Shown piece after piece: positions 14,286 through 20,391 of a stretch of 20,391 nt of DNA. Within the stretch, counting starts at the first letter, position 1. Every line of letters starts with the position of its first letter. The stretch comes from an uncultured Acidobacteriota bacterium (GTDB lineage: Bacteria > Acidobacteriota > Terriglobia > Terriglobales > Acidobacteriaceae). A program made the translations under genes and the position numbers. The stretch covers positions 1-20,391 of the forward strand of contig CAILBQ010000309.1 in assembly GCA_903832475.1 (NCBI GenBank). The letters run 5' to 3'. The notes under the pieces were generated by a model. That model had not been told where the DNA came from, searched no databases, and worked only from the letters and a program-made list of their open reading frames with translations.

Positions 14286-14975
14286 ATGGACACTCCTGTA
14301 CTGAATGGCCTTGAGGCTCTGCAGGGTTCTGGAAGCGTTGTCGAGGTCCATCTTGACATCATGGAGGCTCCTCGCGGTTTTCTCGATCGACTGCTTGCAT
14401 GGGGTTTTGAAGATGACCCTTTCCTGACCTTCTACCCTGCGGCGTATCGCTTCCACTACACGGGCAGGACGCGTGCGGCGGCGATTGATCTGCGCTCGGT
14501 TCTGAGCAACGTGAACAAGGTGATCGATGACGTTCTCACCGAGGCCAGAAGGCTGGATGTGAGGCTCTACGCCGAGTGCGAACTGGTGCGGGACATCCGT
14601 CATTTTACCGCTGATAGACAGCTTCGAGGATTTGCGGGACTGCATGGGATGGCCATTCGAAAAAGCCCGAGTATGGATGGCGCAAAGGCCGATGTGCACG
14701 TGGAGTTCGTTAGCGGGACGGTTGTTGAAGACCTTCGAACGAAGCTTTCGGAGAGCGGGTTTTACTGGGTGCGCACCCCGGCCTCCGATCGCTTCCCCTC
14801 CGAAGACATCGCGACGCTGCAGACCTCGGTCTTCCGCGATGCCCAGATGGTCTTTGACCGCCTGGTCAGCAAGCCGCTCCCGGCCTGCACAGGCATTCAC
14901 CTTGAGCAGAAGCTGGCCATGGTCAGTTCCCACCCCGATCTTCCCCTGCCCCCGGTCATGGAGCTGGCCAATTGA
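14286..14975 (+). CDS. Protein of unknown function with apparent internal duplication
   Basis: A 229-residue soluble protein, no signal peptide or TM segment, that I cannot assign to a family. It seems to consist of two similar halves. A strand-rich start VVEVHLDIMEAP (18-29) is mirrored by ADVHVEFVSGTV (135-146), each followed by an amphipathic helix (FLDRLLAWGF, 32-41; EDLRTKLSESGF, 148-159). Later, VIDDVLTEARRLDVRLYAECEL (79-100) is mirrored by VFDRLVSKPLPACTGIHLEQKL (189-210). That pattern suggests two repeats of a beta-alpha fold. This strand is chosen over the overlapping minus-strand frame, whose product is His/Arg/Gly-rich and lacks fold-like patterning. It diverges from the ABC operon, so it may be co-regulated or part of the same function, but nothing proves it. 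Confidence 0.7.
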   Translation: MDTPVLNGLEALQGSGSVVEVHLDIMEAPRGFLDRLLAWGFEDDPFLTFYPAAYRFHYTGRTRAAAIDLRSVLSNVNKVIDDVLTEARRLDVRLYAECELVRDIRHFTADRQLRGFAGLHGMAIRKSPSMDGAKADVHVEFVSGTVVEDLRTKLSESGFYWVRTPASDRFPSEDIATLQTSVFRDAQMVFDRLVSKPLPACTGIHLEQKLAMVSSHPDLPLPPVMELAN

Positions 14976-15282
14976 AGGCCGCGACATGGACAGGCCTCAT
15001 TCGCATGCTCCCCTGCCAATACCAGGACGCGATCTGACCGGATGCCGCGTTTCCCTGCGCTGGCACACTTTTCCCCTTGATTTTTCCGGATTGTCCCTTA
15101 GATTGAAGAGGGCCGAGTTTCCCTGATACGCAATCCCCTTTCCCGCCACCATCGTTTGGGCCTCTGAAAGACGATTCCCCCCCAAGAATCGCTTGTTGCT
15201 TCCTTGTCGCTGCATTGCGCACTGACCGGGAAGCTTGCCGCTTCAATTCGCTGTTACTCACCAAATTCGGAGAAATCCTGCA
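14976..15282. other. Intergenic region upstream of the DNRLRE/collagen protein
   Basis: About 307 bases with no gene I can support. It holds a candidate promoter at 15077-15104 and a small hairpin CGATTC (15172-15177) / GAATCG (15186-15191) around a C-rich 8-nt loop. No T-run terminator for the preceding gene is visible. Confidence 0.5.
15077..15104 (+). promoter_or_regulatory. Candidate sigma70-type promoter for the DNRLRE/collagen protein
   Basis: TTGATT (15077-15082) and TAGATT (15099-15104) with a 16-base spacer. It would give a leader of roughly 170 bases containing the 15172-15191 hairpin. Weak match, read by eye. Confidence 0.3.
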
Positions 15283-16719
15283 ATGAAATGGAAAATCTCG
15301 TTGGCAATCATTGCCGCCATCTTTTGCGTCTCGAACTCCTCCACGCAGGCACAGACGGTCTTGCTCACCGGCGACACGCAGATTTCTACAACCGCGACGA
15401 CCACCAATTACGGAACCGCGGCGGCGCTGACCGTAAGTCCGACCTCTTCAGTGCTCCTGAGTTTTGACATCGCGGACATCCTGCCCACCGGCACGACCGC
15501 CGCCCAGGTATCGCGCGCCCGCTTGATCCTCTATCCCGATGCCGTGACCAAGGCGGGGCCCGTCAACGTGTACCAGCTCTCGAGCACCTGGGCTGAGAGC
15601 ACGGTGACCTATGCCACCAAGCCGACCTACATCAACTACGCATTCCCTGGAGCCGTGGTGAAGGCCGGCGTGCCCATCGCTATCCCGGTAACAGGCGTGG
15701 TGCAGAACTGGCTCGCGTCGCCCTCCATCAACTTTGGCATGGAGGTCGCCAGCTCAGGCACGACTGCCTTTGCCATCGACAGCAAGGAAAACACCGCCAC
15801 CAGCCACCAGGCGCAATTAGTGATCGATCTGACCGGCCCCGTTGGGCCGGCAGGACCGGCTGGACCGAAGGGAGCCACGGGTGCAACCGGGCCGCAGGGA
15901 CCGGCGGGAGGAGGTCTGGCGACTGTTTCTCACGACTCCACGCTCACCGGCATTGGAACCAGTTCCTCTCAACTCAAAGTCGCTCCGTCACTCACTTTGA
16001 GCGGCCTCATCGTCGGCCAAAGCGGAATCGTCGGTGAGAACCTGACAGAGCCGAGCGGCGTCGGTACCGAGGGGGACGACTACAGCAATTCCGGGGTTGG
16101 CGTGCGAGGCTTGAACTTCAACGAGGGCGCCGGCTATTTCGGCTACGGCATGGTCGCGGAAGGCTATGAAGGAATCTATGCCTTTGGTGAGACCATCGCC
16201 GGCGATTTCGAGGGGAATGTTACTGTCACTGGAACTCTTTCAAAATCGGGCGGATCGTTCAAGATCGACCACCCGCTCGACCCGGCGAACAAGTTCCTGT
16301 CGCACTCGTTTGTCGAGTCGCCGGACATGATGAATATCTACAACGGCAACGTGGTGACGGATGGGCGCGGTTCGGCCACAGTGACCATGCCGGACTGGTT
16401 CGAGAGGCTGAATCGAGACTTCCGCTATCAACTCACCACCATCGGGCAGCCGGCGCAGGCATGGGTGGCGGCGGAGATCGCGGAGGGAAAATTCGTCATT
16501 CGCACCGACAAGCCTGGAGTGAAGGTATCGTGGCAGGTGACCGGCGTACGTCAGGATGCATGGGCCAATGCGCATCGCATTCCGGTCGAGGAGGAGAAGA
16601 CTCCGGCGGAGAAAGGGCATTTCAACCATCCGGAACTGTTTGGCCATGCCGGAGAGGCGAGCATTCCACAGTTGCGCGCGAAGAAGGTTTCGCCGCATGC
16701 CGCCGCTTTGGCGAAGTGA
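15283..16719 (+). CDS. Secreted DNRLRE-domain / collagen-repeat / tail-fibre-like protein
   Basis: A 478-residue exported protein of composite build. Signal peptide 1-24 (MKWK start, hydrophobic 6-16, cleavage near TQA-Q). A DNRLRE-type beta domain follows (about 25-183): GDTQISTTATTTNYG (30-44), SSVLLSFDIADILP (55-68), ARLILYPD (79-86), TWAESTVTYATKP (102-114). Then come eight uninterrupted Gly-X-Y triplets (185-208), a segment HDSTLTGIGTSSSQLKV (217-233) like the repeats of fibre proteins, a Gly-rich region (240-315), and a C-terminal domain beginning FKIDHPLDPANKFLSHSFVES (326-346) that resembles fibre-tip or surface-protein ends. The start at 15283 has GGAG at 15269-15272 and opens the signal peptide. 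Probably a trimeric surface or secreted fibre involved in attachment; function inferred from architecture only. Ends before a shared terminator. Confidence 0.8.
   Translation: MKWKISLAIIAAIFCVSNSSTQAQTVLLTGDTQISTTATTTNYGTAAALTVSPTSSVLLSFDIADILPTGTTAAQVSRARLILYPDAVTKAGPVNVYQLSSTWAESTVTYATKPTYINYAFPGAVVKAGVPIAIPVTGVVQNWLASPSINFGMEVASSGTTAFAIDSKENTATSHQAQLVIDLTGPVGPAGPAGPKGATGATGPQGPAGGGLATVSHDSTLTGIGTSSSQLKVAPSLTLSGLIVGQSGIVGENLTEPSGVGTEGDDYSNSGVGVRGLNFNEGAGYFGYGMVAEGYEGIYAFGETIAGDFEGNVTVTGTLSKSGGSFKIDHPLDPANKFLSHSFVESPDMMNIYNGNVVTDGRGSATVTMPDWFERLNRDFRYQLTTIGQPAQAWVAAEIAEGKFVIRTDKPGVKVSWQVTGVRQDAWANAHRIPVEEEKTPAEKGHFNHPELFGHAGEASIPQLRAKKVSPHAAALAK
15835..15906 (+). repeat. Collagen-like Gly-X-Y repeat (8 triplets)
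   Basis: Codons 185-208 encode eight consecutive triplets (GPV GPA GPA GPK GAT GAT, then GPQ GPA), enough to nucleate a short triple helix and suggesting a trimer. The DNA is G/C-rich and semi-repetitive, so repeat number may vary between strains. Confidence 0.85.
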
Positions 16720-16723
16720 CCCA

Positions 16724-16763
16724 ATAAAAAACGGCCCGCTGCTCTTGCGAGTGGCGGGCCGTT
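16724..16763 (-). terminator. Bidirectional terminator between the collagen-repeat gene and infB
   Basis: Positions 16730-16763 form a 15-bp stem (two G-T pairs) with a TTGC loop; the outer ten pairs AACGGCCCGC/GCGGGCCGTT are perfect. On the minus strand the stem runs into six T residues (the A-run at 16726-16731), so it is a strong terminator for infB, whose stop is 25 bases upstream. On the plus strand the following sequence is only moderately T-rich (GTTGTTCGTTGTT), giving weaker termination for the other gene. Confidence 0.92.
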
Positions 16764-16787
16764 GTTCGTTGTTGATAGCGGCCGGGT

Positions 16788-19700
16788 TTACGAAACGGTC
16801 TGCTGTTCCTTGGCGGCGTTGGCGGCTGCGGCTTCTTTCGCTTCCTTGGCGTTGGCGGCAACGGTAGTTGCCAGCAGACCAAGGTCGGAGGCCATGCGCT
16901 CTGTGGTGAAGGCTTCGATGAAGTCGCCTTCCTTCAGATCGTTAAAGCCCTGGACACCGACACCGCACTCCATGCCGTTGGTGACTTCGCGGACATCGTC
17001 CTTGAAGCGGCGGAGGGAGCTGATCTTGCCCTTGTAGACCTGTTCGGTCCCGCGCATGATGCGGATTTCTGCATCGCGGCGGAGGACGCCATCGGTGACG
17101 CGGCAGCCGGCAATGGTGCCGATCTTCGGAATACGGATAACGTTGATGATCTCGGCGCGGCCAGCGTAGTTCTCCTTGAAGGTGGGATCGAGGAGGCCCA
17201 GCATGGCTTTGCGAATTTCATCCTGCAACTCGTAAATGATCGAGTGCAGGCGGATCTCAACGTTTTCCTGTTGCGCCAGCTCGGCGGACTTGCGTTCTGG
17301 GCGGACGTTGAAGCCGATGATGATCGCGTTCGAGGCCGAGGCGAGCAGGATGTCGCTTTCGGTGATGGCGCCGACACCGGAGTGGATGACCTTAATGCGC
17401 ACCTTTTCGGTCGACATGCGGACCAGCGAATCGGCGATGACTTCGACGGAACCGGTAACGTCGCCCTTGATGATGAGCGGGAGATCTTTGACGCCGGCGG
17501 TGCGGATCTGTTCGGCCAGGCCTTCGAGAGACACGCGAGAGCTCTTGGCGAGCTGCGATTCGCGTTCCTTCATGCGGCGATAGTCGGAGATGCCCTTGGC
17601 CTTGTCGCGATCGGCGACGACCAGGAAAGTATCGCCGGAATCGGGCATGCCTTCAAGGCCCAGCACTTCAATCGGCGTCGACGGGCCAGCTTCAGTGATG
17701 GCGCGGCCGCGATCGTCGAACATGGCGCGAACCTTGCCAAAGGTGTTACCGACAATGTAGCTCTCGTTGAGGCGGAGGGTGCCGTTCTGAACGAGGACGG
17801 TAGCCACCGCGCCGCGACCACGATCGAGCTTGGCCTCGAGCACCGTGCCCACGGCTTTGCGGCCGGGGGTGGACTTGAGGTTGGCGACATCGGAGACGAG
17901 GCAGATCATTTCGAGGAGCTGGTCGAGGCCGATCTTCTTCTTGGCCGAGACCGGCACGTAAACCACGTCGCCGCCCCATTCTTCGGGGACAAGTCCGCGG
18001 TCAGCGAGCTGTTTCATGACCTTTTCCGGATTGGCTTCAGGACGGTCTATCTTGTTGATGGCCACGATCATCGGAACGCCGGCTGCCTTGGCGTGATCGA
18101 TGGCTTCGAGGGTCTGAGGCATGGGACCGTCGTCGGCGGCAACCACGATGACGACGAGGTCGGTGACCTTGGCGCCGCGGGCGCGCATGCGGGTGAAGGC
18201 TTCGTGACCCGGGGTGTCAAGGAAGACGATCTCGCGACCAGAGGCCGGCGAGCCTTCCTTGGTGAACTTCACCTTGTAGGCGCCGATGTGCTGAGTAATG
18301 CCGCCGGCTTCGCCGGACGCAACGTCGGTTTCGCGGATGGCGTCGAGCAACGAAGTCTTGCCGTGATCGACGTGACCCATGACGGTGACGACGGGCGAGC
18401 GCGGGACTTCGAGCTCGTCGATGTTGTCGCTTTCCAGGATCTCTTCGATGGCCTGGTTCGCGATCTCATCTTCGTAGCTGATGACGGTGGCGCCGGCGCC
18501 GAAGCGGGCGGCGACATCCTTGACCATTTCGGCGTCGAGCGACTGGTTTACGGTGACGAAGACGCCACGCATAAGCAGGGTGCCGACGAGGTCCTTGGCG
18601 CGGATTTCAAGCTTTTCGGCAAGGTCCTTGACGCTGATGCCTTCGGTCACCGTGATCTGACGGGTGATCGGTGGGGGCTCATTGCCCATGTACGCTCCAC
18701 CAAAACGCGGCGGAGGCGTAAAGCCCTTCATCGGGCCTTCCTTGGTTTTGGGGTACTGCTGACGGCCACGGCCGCGTGGCGGGCCGGAGGGTCGCGGTGC
18801 GCGCGGTGCTTCGCCGGGCGGTGGTGCAGCGCCGCCGGGTGCGCCAAAGCCACCAGGACGCTGTGGGAAACCAGGGCGATTCGATCCGAAAGGCGGACGC
18901 GCCCCGGGGCCACCAGGCCCGCCTGAGGGCACGAAGCCGGGCCGAGTCAGATGCTTGGGGCGAGGTCCGCCGGGGAACTGGCCAGGAGCGCCTTGATTCG
19001 AGAAGCCCCCAGGACCGCCCTGAGGACGAGGCGTAAAGTTGCCCGGACCGCCTGGACGGCTTGGACCGCCGGGACGTTCAAAGATAGGACGGCCTCGCTG
19101 AAGGCTAGGACTGCCAGCCGCATTTGCCGCGGGAGCGGCAGACGGAGGAGGCGGTGGGGGCGCTTTGTACACCGGGCGAGGACCGGTCTGCGGCATGACA
19201 ACCTTGCGCACCGGCGGAGCCGGGGGCGCTGGCGGAGCGGCAACAACTTCGGAAGCTTCCTCCACTGAGGGAGGCGAGGCGACGGAGCCGTTGGAGCTGG
19301 CTGCGGCAGGCTCCGTATGTATCGCAGGTGCAACAATCGCGGCAGGAGCTGCTTCGGCCGCAACCGCAGACTGTGGCTCAGGAGTCGGCTTGATCGGTTC
19401 AGCAGCAGGTGTCGCGGCAACCGGCGCGGGCGTCGGCGCGGTGACCGGAGCAGCAGGCGCGGCGGCAGCGGATTCCTGCGGGGAAACAACCTTGACCGGC
19501 GGAGCCACGACGACAGCGGCAGTAGGCGGAGGCGTCGCCACTGCGGCAGGCGTGCTGGAGACAGGCGGCTTGACGACGACCGTTCCCGTGGGCGGCGCAA
19601 CCGAGACGGCGGGGCGCACAACCTGGGTTCCCGCAGGCGATACGCCAGGGCGCGCGATAACCGGCCCTGATGGCGGCCGCGAGGCGATGGCTGGCGCGGC

Positions 19701-20204
19701 TGGCGGCTGGACAATCGCCGGTGCTGGCCTAGGCTGGGGAACAATGCGACGCGGTTCCGGACGAGCGGCAACGGGCGGAGCAGTTACCACGCGCGGCAGC
19801 GGCGCTGACGTTCCAGAGGGCGACGACGGGCGGGCCACCACCGTCGATCCCGCGGGAGGCGCAACCACTGCTGGAGGCGGCGTGGGCGGGCGGTTGCCAT
19901 ACTTTGCAATGCGCTCCGCTTCTTCTTTCTTGGCCAGGATCGCCTTCATCACATCCCCGGGCTTCGAGATGTTGGAGAGGTCTATCTTGGGACGAGGCTC
20001 TTCATGCCGGGAGCTCGAAGATACATTGCTCGAAGGCCGGGCTCCACGCTCAAAATGACCGCGAACACGCTCCGCCTCGTCCTCTTCAATAGAAGACGAG
20101 TGAGTCTTGCCATTCGCCAGATTCATATATTCCAGAGCATCGAGAATCTGCTTACTCTTCACTTCCAGCTCGCGCGCCAGATCGTTGATTCGAACCTTAC
20201 TCAT
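16788..20204 (-). CDS. infB: Translation initiation factor IF-2
   Basis: GTPase that places fMet-tRNA on the 30S subunit and promotes subunit joining. The 1138 residues make it long for the family (often 700-900). Order: an IF2_N helical domain (MSKVRINDLARELEV, 1-50); a Lys/Glu-rich helix (82-103); a low-complexity linker of about 400 residues (105-510), first Pro/Ala/Val-rich and then Gly/Pro/Arg-rich (370-480); a second IF2_N domain (517-557); and the G domain with GHVDHGKT (610-617), GGITQHIGAY (634-643), DTPGH (663-667) and NKID (717-720). IF-2 domains II to IV follow, and an Ala/Lys-rich tail ends the protein. The ATG at 20204 has AGAGG just upstream and starts the conserved N-domain. 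Probably co-transcribed with the upstream gene ending at 20322. Confidence 0.98.
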   Translation of the reverse strand: MSKVRINDLARELEVKSKQILDALEYMNLANGKTHSSSIEEDEAERVRGHFERGARPSSNVSSSSRHEEPRPKIDLSNISKPGDVMKAILAKKEEAERIAKYGNRPPTPPPAVVAPPAGSTVVARPSSPSGTSAPLPRVVTAPPVAARPEPRRIVPQPRPAPAIVQPPAAPAIASRPPSGPVIARPGVSPAGTQVVRPAVSVAPPTGTVVVKPPVSSTPAAVATPPPTAAVVVAPPVKVVSPQESAAAAPAAPVTAPTPAPVAATPAAEPIKPTPEPQSAVAAEAAPAAIVAPAIHTEPAAASSNGSVASPPSVEEASEVVAAPPAPPAPPVRKVVMPQTGPRPVYKAPPPPPPSAAPAANAAGSPSLQRGRPIFERPGGPSRPGGPGNFTPRPQGGPGGFSNQGAPGQFPGGPRPKHLTRPGFVPSGGPGGPGARPPFGSNRPGFPQRPGGFGAPGGAAPPPGEAPRAPRPSGPPRGRGRQQYPKTKEGPMKGFTPPPRFGGAYMGNEPPPITRQITVTEGISVKDLAEKLEIRAKDLVGTLLMRGVFVTVNQSLDAEMVKDVAARFGAGATVISYEDEIANQAIEEILESDNIDELEVPRSPVVTVMGHVDHGKTSLLDAIRETDVASGEAGGITQHIGAYKVKFTKEGSPASGREIVFLDTPGHEAFTRMRARGAKVTDLVVIVVAADDGPMPQTLEAIDHAKAAGVPMIVAINKIDRPEANPEKVMKQLADRGLVPEEWGGDVVYVPVSAKKKIGLDQLLEMICLVSDVANLKSTPGRKAVGTVLEAKLDRGRGAVATVLVQNGTLRLNESYIVGNTFGKVRAMFDDRGRAITEAGPSTPIEVLGLEGMPDSGDTFLVVADRDKAKGISDYRRMKERESQLAKSSRVSLEGLAEQIRTAGVKDLPLIIKGDVTGSVEVIADSLVRMSTEKVRIKVIHSGVGAITESDILLASASNAIIIGFNVRPERKSAELAQQENVEIRLHSIIYELQDEIRKAMLGLLDPTFKENYAGRAEIINVIRIPKIGTIAGCRVTDGVLRRDAEIRIMRGTEQVYKGKISSLRRFKDDVREVTNGMECGVGVQGFNDLKEGDFIEAFTTERMASDLGLLATTVAANAKEAKEAAAANAAKEQQTVS

Positions 20205-20321
20205 CCGCCTCTTTTCGTTGTCTTTCCCAATGCCGGTTAACTGGTCATAGCAACCTCACGGCACCTTGCAAACTGCCAATTGCTATTATCCCTTGAATCG
20301 ATGTAAACAGAGTGACGCATC

Positions 20322-20391
20322 TTACGCGCCGCCCTGTCCTTCTTCATTTTCTGCTGCCTTTTCGGCTGATTCCGACCCAGACTCGGCTTCA
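20322..20391 (-). CDS. nusA: C-terminal end of an upstream gene, probably nusA (partial)
   Basis: Reading into the window from the right edge, 22 codons lead to a TAA at 20324-20322. The peptide is Glu/Ala/Ser/Gly-rich (ending EEGQGGA), an acidic tail. In most bacteria nusA directly precedes infB, and NusA proteins often end in an acidic extension, so NusA is the likely identity; the sequence itself is too short to prove it. The 117 bases between this stop and the infB start contain no ylxR gene and no clear terminator, consistent with one operon. Confidence 0.5.
   Translation of the reverse strand, partial: EAESGSESAEKAAENEEGQGGA

Noticed and set aside
14229..14987. 252-codon minus-strand frame overlapping the 14286 gene
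   Set aside because: Composition is His/Arg/Gly-rich and unpatterned; the plus-strand product shows duplicated secondary-structure motifs.
17244..18926. Long plus-strand open frame opposite infB
   Set aside because: Shadow of infB caused by high third-position GC; the product is Asp/Gly/His-rich without recognisable motifs, while the minus strand encodes unmistakable IF-2.
20205..20321. Promoter for infB in the nusA-infB gap (TTTACA and TAATAG on the minus strand)
   Set aside because: The spacing between the boxes is only 13 bases, too short for a sigma70 promoter; read-through from nusA is more likely.
1..20391. CRISPR array, insertion sequence, prophage or integrase
   Set aside because: No regularly spaced direct repeats, transposase, integrase or terminal inverted repeats were found; the collagen and coiled-coil repeats are within genes.

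Overview
The window looks like chromosomal DNA of an acidobacterium (Acidobacteriota, probably class Terriglobia). This rests on three things: a very large TonB-dependent receptor with an N-terminal carboxypeptidase-regulatory-like domain, an IF-2 with a very long Pro/Ala/Gly-rich linker, and an exported CE15-type esterase in GC-rich DNA. The taxonomic call is inference from gene content; no rRNA or tRNA gene is present.

Layout, left to right. Positions 1-781 (-) hold most of a glutamate dehydrogenase that runs off the left edge, followed by about 530 bases with no recognisable gene. A Nif3/DUF34-type metal protein carrying a signal peptide (-) diverges from a small multi-TM DUF2306-like protein (+). 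A stand-alone trpE (+) follows, ending before an intergenic palindromic unit. Next, a secreted CE15 glucuronoyl-esterase-like protein (-) diverges from a 1200-residue TonB-dependent outer-membrane receptor (+). Their shared intergenic region carries palindromes that could be operators. The receptor ends in a strong UUCG-loop terminator.

Positions 10435-14170 (-) form a tightly coupled four-gene operon. In transcription order it encodes a two-TM protein with a coiled coil of three exact 28-residue repeats and a type-2 solute-binding-protein-like domain; a solute-binding lipoprotein; a polar-amino-acid-type permease; and an ABC ATPase with a divergent signature motif. By the positive-inside rule the binding domain of the first protein should face the cytoplasm, which would make it an unusual partner of an importer. 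This is the strongest candidate for something undescribed. A protein of unknown function with an apparent internal duplication diverges from it.

The right part holds a secreted DNRLRE/collagen-repeat/tail-fibre-like surface protein (+), a bidirectional terminator, infB (-) and, at the edge, what is probably the 3' end of nusA (-). The last two would be the conserved nusA-infB translation/transcription cluster.

Metabolic reading: glutamate dehydrogenase, TrpE and the amino-acid-type ABC operon concern nitrogen and amino acids. The CE15 esterase and large TonB receptor suggest use of plant-derived polysaccharide, though the receptor's substrate cannot be read from sequence. The genes do not form a single pathway.
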